Part shown: positions 59,840 to 64,000 of the stretch, piece after piece
How the letters are laid out: each line of letters begins with the position of its first letter
Position numbering within the stretch: position 1 is the stretch's first letter
Source of the DNA: Paenibacillus sp. MMS18-CY102
GTDB taxonomy: Bacteria; Bacillota; Bacilli; Paenibacillales; Paenibacillaceae
DNA: 64,000 bases
Direction: 5' to 3'
Assembly (NCBI RefSeq): GCF_009789195.1
Contig: NZ_WSTC01000007.1
Coordinates: 1-64,000 of the forward strand
Made by a program: the position numbers and the translations under genes
Notes under the pieces: model-generated
Told to the model about the DNA's origin: nothing
Database searches by the model: none
The model's input: only the letters and a program-made list of their open reading frames with translations

Positions 59840-60709
59840 ATGAGCCCACAGCCACAGAAGCATCAAGTCTTGCCGCCGCAGCATCAAAACCGCCAACCCG
59901 GCATCGAATCCGAAATGAATCCGCTGCCTGCATTCGAATCGCCTTCTTATAAAGCAGCCGGCAAGCTGCAGGGCAAGGCCGTGCTTATTACCGGCGGCGA
60001 CAGCGGCATCGGCCGCGCAGCATCGGTCGCCTTCGCTAAGGAAGGCGCCGACGTTGCAATCATCTACTTGGATGAGCATGGCGATGCGCAGGCGACCAAG
60101 GCAATCATCGAGTCGCATGGCCGCCGCTGCTTGCTCATTGCCGGCGATATAGGCGATGAGGCGTTCTGCCAACAAGCAGTCGATCAGGCGAAGCAGGCGC
60201 TGGGCGGCGTTGATGTGCTCGTCAACAATGCAGCAGAGCAGCATGTCGTCCAGCAGTTCGAGCAGTTGACCGCGCAGCAGCTAGAACGAACATTCCGCAC
60301 GAACGTTTTCGGCATGTTCTATCTGACGAAGGCTGCCCTTCCACTGCTTAAGGCTGGAACCTCGATCATTAATACTGCATCAGTCACTGCGTACAAAGGC
60401 AACCCACTGCTCGTCGACTATTCCTCGACGAAGGGCGCCGTCGTCTCGTTTACCCGTGCGCTCGCTGTCCAACTTGCGGATCGCGGCATCCGCGTGAACG
60501 GCGTCGCGCCAGGCCCGGTCTGGACTCCACTTATTCCTGCGTCGTTCGACGCCCAGCTCGTATCGGAGTTCGGCTCCGACACGCCGCTGAAGCGTCCCGG
60601 CCAGCCATATGAGATGGCGGCAGCATATGTGTTCCTCGCCTGCGATGACTCCTCGTATATGACAGGCCAGATGATTCACCTCAATGGCGGCGAAATCGTT
60701 AATGGCTAG
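59840..60709 (+). CDS. Short-chain dehydrogenase (YhdF/general-stress type)
   Basis: 289 aa. Pro/Gln-rich N-terminal 45 residues (QVLPPQHQNRQPGIESEMNP), then the SDR domain: TGGDSGIGRAASVAFAKEGA binds NAD(P), NNAAEQ, catalytic Ser-Tyr-Lys in NTASVTAYKGNPLLVDYSSTKGA, and APGPVWTPLIPASF. The long N-terminal extension marks the YhdF/YhxC type linked to general stress. AAGGAGG is nine bases before the ATG. Confidence 0.92.
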   Translation: MSPQPQKHQVLPPQHQNRQPGIESEMNPLPAFESPSYKAAGKLQGKAVLITGGDSGIGRAASVAFAKEGADVAIIYLDEHGDAQATKAIIESHGRRCLLIAGDIGDEAFCQQAVDQAKQALGGVDVLVNNAAEQHVVQQFEQLTAQQLERTFRTNVFGMFYLTKAALPLLKAGTSIINTASVTAYKGNPLLVDYSSTKGAVVSFTRALAVQLADRGIRVNGVAPGPVWTPLIPASFDAQLVSEFGSDTPLKRPGQPYEMAAAYVFLACDDSSYMTGQMIHLNGGEIVNG

Positions 60710-60859
60710 CTTGCTGAGCTGCTAATGTTGGCTGATCATTGCTGATCATTAGAGGCGGATCGATCCAAGGCGGTGCAGAGCGTTCGTAGCAACTGCATCG
60801 CCTTTTCTTATTTCATTTGGGCACATTTATTTCTGTGAGCCTCGCCCAGCATGAAGCGC

Positions 60860-61060
60860 CGTTGCATTCTATACAATGAGCAGACACGTATGGCCAGCCA
60901 AATTCATGCGCCAATGCAGTCTGTACAATGGCGCATCGCGATTGCCCGCCAATCAGGCAAATTAAATTCCCAAAACATATTTTGCATTGCACAAACTGCA
61001 ACGGCAGCGTATTTATGCCAATTAATTGCTGTTGCCATTGCACCAAATACAATTCTGGCA
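60860..61060. repeat. Second cluster of CATTG...CAATG hairpin repeats
   Basis: Four related units: 60860-60880, 60907-60935 (arms TGCGCCA and TGGCGCA), 60981-61004 and 61032-61060. They share the core ATTGCA...TACAAT with the 12374-12572 cluster. No gene is seen between 60710 and 61383. Confidence 0.8.
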
Positions 61061-61190
61061 ACGAAAACAGCACGGCTCCCTTTCCTCTGCCCTCACCGGT
61101 CTCCCCTTGCCTTAAAGCAACGGATACTAACCGCTTTCCGCTATACACCAGTTGCGGGTTTCGCCTTATTCCGTTATAGTTAATATTAAT

Positions 61191-61214
61191 AAAAGTTTAA
61201 TCGGTTTAACTTTT
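61191..61214. promoter_or_regulatory. LacI-type operator 1
   Basis: AAAAGTTTAATCGGTTTAACTTTT is a near-perfect 24-base palindrome with a CG-containing centre, typical of LacI-family operators. Confidence 0.8.
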
Positions 61215-61337
61215 AATTATTGATTCATTCATTATCACCGGTCTAACCGTTGCTTGTGCAGCATGAACTTACATCATGAATACATCCATTCAACATACGA
61301 TTCATTGCTTGCTATTCATCACATCTCGTTCGCCCAA

Positions 61338-61359
61338 AAAGTTAAACCGTTTTAACTTT
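61338..61359. promoter_or_regulatory. LacI-type operator 2
   Basis: AAAGTTAAACCGTTTTAACTTT is a second near-perfect palindrome sharing arms with operator 1, 25 bases before the lacI-type start. Centre-to-centre distance is about 146 bases, suggesting autoregulation by DNA looping. Confidence 0.82.
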
Positions 61360-61383
61360 ATTGCTTCCGGAGGAATGCTATCC

Positions 61384-62388
61384 ATGAAAATCAACATCCA
61401 TGACGTCGCCAAAAAATCCGGCCTTTCCGTCGTCACGGTCTCCCGCGTGCTAAACGGCTCACCGTCCGTCCGCGAGCATAACCGGCAGAAGGTGCTTGAT
61501 GCTGTAAAAGAGCTCGGCTACCGCCCCAACGCAGCGGCGCGGTCATTATCGAGCGGCCGCACTGGCATTATCGGCGTCATTCTGACGACGCTGCAGGACT
61601 CGATGTTTGACACCGTCGTACAACGGCTCAATGAAGAGCTTGCCATGCAAGGCTACTTCCTTGCCGTAGCGGTCGTCGGCAATATGTCAGAGGATGACAG
61701 CCATTATTTGATCCAAGAGGATCGGGTTGACGGGCTCGTGCTCCTTTCTCCAGTCGAGGAAGATGCTTTTATCGTGGAGATGAAGCGGCGCGGCATCCCT
61801 TATGTGCTTATTGATAACCAGAAGCCGGACAATGATGCGTGGTCCGTCACGATTGACAATTATACCGGCGGGCAAACAGCGGCACGCCATCTGCTGGAGC
61901 TCGGGCACACGTCGATCGCCCATCTATGCGGGAGCGAGCGGTTCCGAAGCACGCGTGAGCGCCGAACCGGCTTTCTCGACGAGCTTCAGCGTGCGGGCAT
62001 CGAACCGTTCGAGCTCGTGCTGGGTGAATATGATGTGGAGTTCGGCTATGAGACGGCACGAGGGTGGATCGAGGAAAACCGCCTGCCTACTGCCGTATTC
62101 GCTGGCGACGACCATATTGCACTCGGCGTGATCAACGCACTGTCCGAAGCAGGCCTGCGCGTGCCCGATGACGTTTCTGTCATCGGCTATGACGACCAAA
62201 CGCTCGCCTCTAAGCTGCGGCCGCACCTGACGACGATTCGCCAGCCAGCCGATGGCATCGCCCACTCTGCCGCCCACATGCTGCTTTCCCGAATTGGCGG
62301 AGCACAGCGCAGCATGCAGCAGAAGCTACAGCCAACATTAATCGTACGCGACACGACAGATCAGCCGCGAAAGGGGACACCAACATGA
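61384..62388 (+). CDS. LacI family transcriptional regulator
   Basis: 334 aa. N-terminal helix-turn-helix with hinge: NIHDVAKKSGLSVVTVSRVLNGSPSV (residues 4-29), then the periplasmic-binding-like sugar domain (TGIIGVILTTLQDSMF, HLLELGHTSIAHLCG, VSVIGYDDQTLASKLRPHLTTIRQP). ATG 61384 has GGAGG ten bases upstream. It overlaps the kinase gene by four bases and heads a sugar operon. Two operators upstream share the sequence it would be expected to bind. Confidence 0.95.
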   Translation: MKINIHDVAKKSGLSVVTVSRVLNGSPSVREHNRQKVLDAVKELGYRPNAAARSLSSGRTGIIGVILTTLQDSMFDTVVQRLNEELAMQGYFLAVAVVGNMSEDDSHYLIQEDRVDGLVLLSPVEEDAFIVEMKRRGIPYVLIDNQKPDNDAWSVTIDNYTGGQTAARHLLELGHTSIAHLCGSERFRSTRERRTGFLDELQRAGIEPFELVLGEYDVEFGYETARGWIEENRLPTAVFAGDDHIALGVINALSEAGLRVPDDVSVIGYDDQTLASKLRPHLTTIRQPADGIAHSAAHMLLSRIGGAQRSMQQKLQPTLIVRDTTDQPRKGTPT

Positions 62389-63374
62389 CCGTATATTTAG
62401 GAATCGACAGCGGAGGCAGCAAAACGTACGCCCTGCTGACGGATGCGCAAGGCAACATTATCGGCAAAGGCAAAGGCGGCCGTGGCAACCACCAGAATGG
62501 GAGAGATGAAGCCGAATTCAGCATTCGAGCCGCAACGGCGCAGGCCCTGGAGCAAGCTGGGCTCACCAAAGAAGACGTCACCCACGCCTGCTTCGGCCTC
62601 GCAGGTGCCGATCGTGAAACCGACTACCAAATTCTTCGCCCGCTCGTCGCGTCGATCGATTTTCCTCGATGGTCCATTGAGTGTGACACCTTAATCGGGC
62701 TTCGTGCCGGAACAACGCGCCCATATGGCATTGGCATTATTTGCGGCACGGGCACAAACTGCGTCGGCATTAACCCCGCGGGCACTCCGTTCCAATGCGG
62801 CGGCTTCAACTATATGTATGGCGATTTTGGCGGCGGCGGCGCACTCAATGTCGAAGCTTTCCGCTCCGTCATCCGTGCATGGGATGGGCGCGAGCAGCCA
62901 ACCGCGCTTACGCCGCTGCTGCTTGAGCTGCTCGGTTATCCCGATGTTGAGGCGATGTATAACGACTATCTAGACCATGACAAAGCCGTTCCTCTGGATG
63001 CGGCGAAGCTTCTGTTCCAAGCAGCTGCACAGAACGATGCCGTTGCAATCGCGATTCTAAACCGGCAAGGCGTTGAGCTGGGCAAATCGATAAGCGCGGT
63101 CGTACACAAGCTCGGCATGAGCGGCGATACGTTCGACGTCGTGCTTGCAGGAAGCTTAGTGACGCGTGGCGACACTGGCGGCTGGATTCGCGGCCCAATC
63201 GAGCAAGCAACCTTGGCAGCCGCCCCTCATGCACAAGTTGTAACGCTAGCAACCGAGCCGGTCGTCGGCGCCGTATGGCGCGCAATGGAGACGGCTGGAC
63301 AGCCCGTATCCCCCGATGTCCATCGCAAGATGAGTGCCTATAGCGAATTTAATCAACTACCAGAAGGGATCTGA
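62385..63374 (+). CDS. BadF/BadG-type N-acetylglucosamine kinase-like protein
   Basis: 329 aa ASKHA kinase. Phosphate-1 loop YLGIDSGGSKTYALLTD at residues 4-20; GKGKGGRGNHQNG; phosphate-2 GIICGTGTNCVGIN; adenosine loop VVLAGSLVTRG. Close to GlcNAc kinase (NAGK) relatives; the sugar is probably an amino sugar or its disaccharide. Coupled by ATGA overlap to the regulator; the GH4 gene starts five bases after its stop. Confidence 0.88.
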   Translation: MTVYLGIDSGGSKTYALLTDAQGNIIGKGKGGRGNHQNGRDEAEFSIRAATAQALEQAGLTKEDVTHACFGLAGADRETDYQILRPLVASIDFPRWSIECDTLIGLRAGTTRPYGIGIICGTGTNCVGINPAGTPFQCGGFNYMYGDFGGGGALNVEAFRSVIRAWDGREQPTALTPLLLELLGYPDVEAMYNDYLDHDKAVPLDAAKLLFQAAAQNDAVAIAILNRQGVELGKSISAVVHKLGMSGDTFDVVLAGSLVTRGDTGGWIRGPIEQATLAAAPHAQVVTLATEPVVGAVWRAMETAGQPVSPDVHRKMSAYSEFNQLPEGI

Positions 63375-63379
63375 CAATC

Positions 63380-64000
63380 ATGGCAAACGGACTAAAAATC
63401 GCAGTAATCGGCGGCGGCTCCTCCTATACCCCTGAGCTTGTAGAAGGTTTTATCCAAAATTATGAGCAACTGCCCGTTCGCGAGCTCTGGCTCGTCGATA
63501 TCGAAGAAGGCCTGCACAAGCTCAACATTGTCGGCCAGCTCGCGCAGCGCATGGTGGAGCAATCCGGACTGCCCATGCAAGTGCATCTGACGACCGACCG
63601 CCGCCGGGCAATCGAAGGTGCTGACTTCGTTAGCACGCAGATGCGCGTCGGCATGCTGGCTGCACGCGGCCGCGATGAGACAATTCCGCTTCGCTATGGC
63701 GTCATCGGCCAAGAAACGACCGGTCCCGGCGGCATGATGAAGGCGCTGCGGACGATCCCGGTGCTGCTCGACATTTGCCGCGACATTGAGGAGCTTGCCC
63801 CGAACGCTTGGCTGCTCAACTTCACCAACCCTGCTGGCATGGTTACCGAAGCCATTCTCCAGCATGCTAAAGTGCGCAGTATCGGGCTTTGCAACGCACC
63901 GATTGGCCTGCGGAAGTGGCTATCCGGCAAATATAGCGTGCCTGCTGACCGCATTTACACCGAGTTCGTCGGCCTCAACCATCTGCACTGGGTATCGCGC
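63380..64000 (+). CDS. GH4 family 6-phospho-glycosidase (3' end outside window)
   Basis: 207 codons visible. NAD- and manganese-dependent glycoside hydrolase family 4 (LicH/CelF type): N-terminal Rossmann motif KIAVIGGGSSYTPELVEGFI, RRRAIEGADFVSTQMRVG, GQETTGPGGMMKALRTIPV, LNFTNPAGMVTEAIL and SIGLCNAPIG, with the metal-binding Cys and the following GLNHLHWV. It hydrolyses phosphorylated disaccharides such as cellobiose- or chitobiose-6-phosphate. Ribosome site AGAAGGGAT is weak and about 13 bases away. Confidence 0.93.
   Translation, partial: MANGLKIAVIGGGSSYTPELVEGFIQNYEQLPVRELWLVDIEEGLHKLNIVGQLAQRMVEQSGLPMQVHLTTDRRRAIEGADFVSTQMRVGMLAARGRDETIPLRYGVIGQETTGPGGMMKALRTIPVLLDICRDIEELAPNAWLLNFTNPAGMVTEAILQHAKVRSIGLCNAPIGLRKWLSGKYSVPADRIYTEFVGLNHLHWVSR

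Noticed and set aside
60860-61060. CRISPR array
   Set aside because: The repeated units vary in sequence, spacing and length, and no cas genes are present; they are hairpin repeats.

Overview
The window looks like a chromosomal segment of a spore-forming Gram-positive bacterium of the Paenibacillaceae (Paenibacillus/Cohnella-like). The evidence is close resemblance to Bacillus subtilis proteins (FadN, FadF, EtfAB, IlvA, Spo0M, HemAT, UgtP), a T-box leader before ilvA, strong AGGAGG ribosome sites, frequent TTG/GTG starts and fairly high GC. This is read from protein and motif memory only; no search was run.

Layout. 1-5890: fatty-acid oxidation, with fadN (cut by the window edge) and fadF on the minus strand, divergent from etfB-etfA. 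6000-8916: an ABC-2 export operon (two permeases plus ATPase) with a 40-bp tandem repeat before the ATPase. 9045-14264: small membrane and hypothetical genes, a YghZ-type aldo/keto reductase with a divergent AraC regulator, VanZ-like, a degenerate SRAP protein and a second AraC regulator. 14440-17090: a four-gene minus-strand cluster (RecB-like, flavodoxin, propeller-like protein, small protein) behind two Fur boxes. 17230-20789: a GAF protein and a GntR-ATPase-permease operon. 20813-25235: promoter, T-box, ilvA, then a cysteine-rich GAF histidine kinase and NarL-type regulator reading straight on from ilvA. 25415-30692: FMN reductase, a nested inverted-repeat element, then a probable glycolipid operon (UgtP/MGDG-synthase-like, MFS, VTT-domain protein) and small genes. 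30797-38416: FUSC protein, AlkC-like glycosylase, spo0M, MHYT sporulation-type kinase, mscL with a zinc-ribbon tail, Nudix, a very small tyrosinase-like protein and a cysteine-rich protein. 38573-43470: DHA2 transporter, bactofilin, a broken yhbD-like gene, tRNA-Thr(CGT) and an orphan kinase. 43577-48692: small Sm-like protein, then a papain-like amidase, a double-core hybrid kinase and its regulator. 49286-52323: an isolated two-gene module of unknown function. 52349-58669: c-di-GMP genes (EAL, HD-GYP), VanY-type carboxypeptidase, homospermidine-synthase-like gene and HemAT-like globin sensor. 58822-64000: aldose epimerase, SDR, and a sugar operon (LacI, GlcNAc-kinase-like, GH4 glycosidase cut by the window edge).

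Themes. Signalling is dense: five histidine kinases, three response-regulator modules, two c-di-GMP enzymes and a globin sensor. The best candidates for something undescribed are the 49286-52210 pair, the kinase carrying two different kinase cores, the Fur-controlled cluster, the SRAP protein lacking its catalytic residues and the mini tyrosinase. Intergenic regions carry at least three families of short hairpin repeats.
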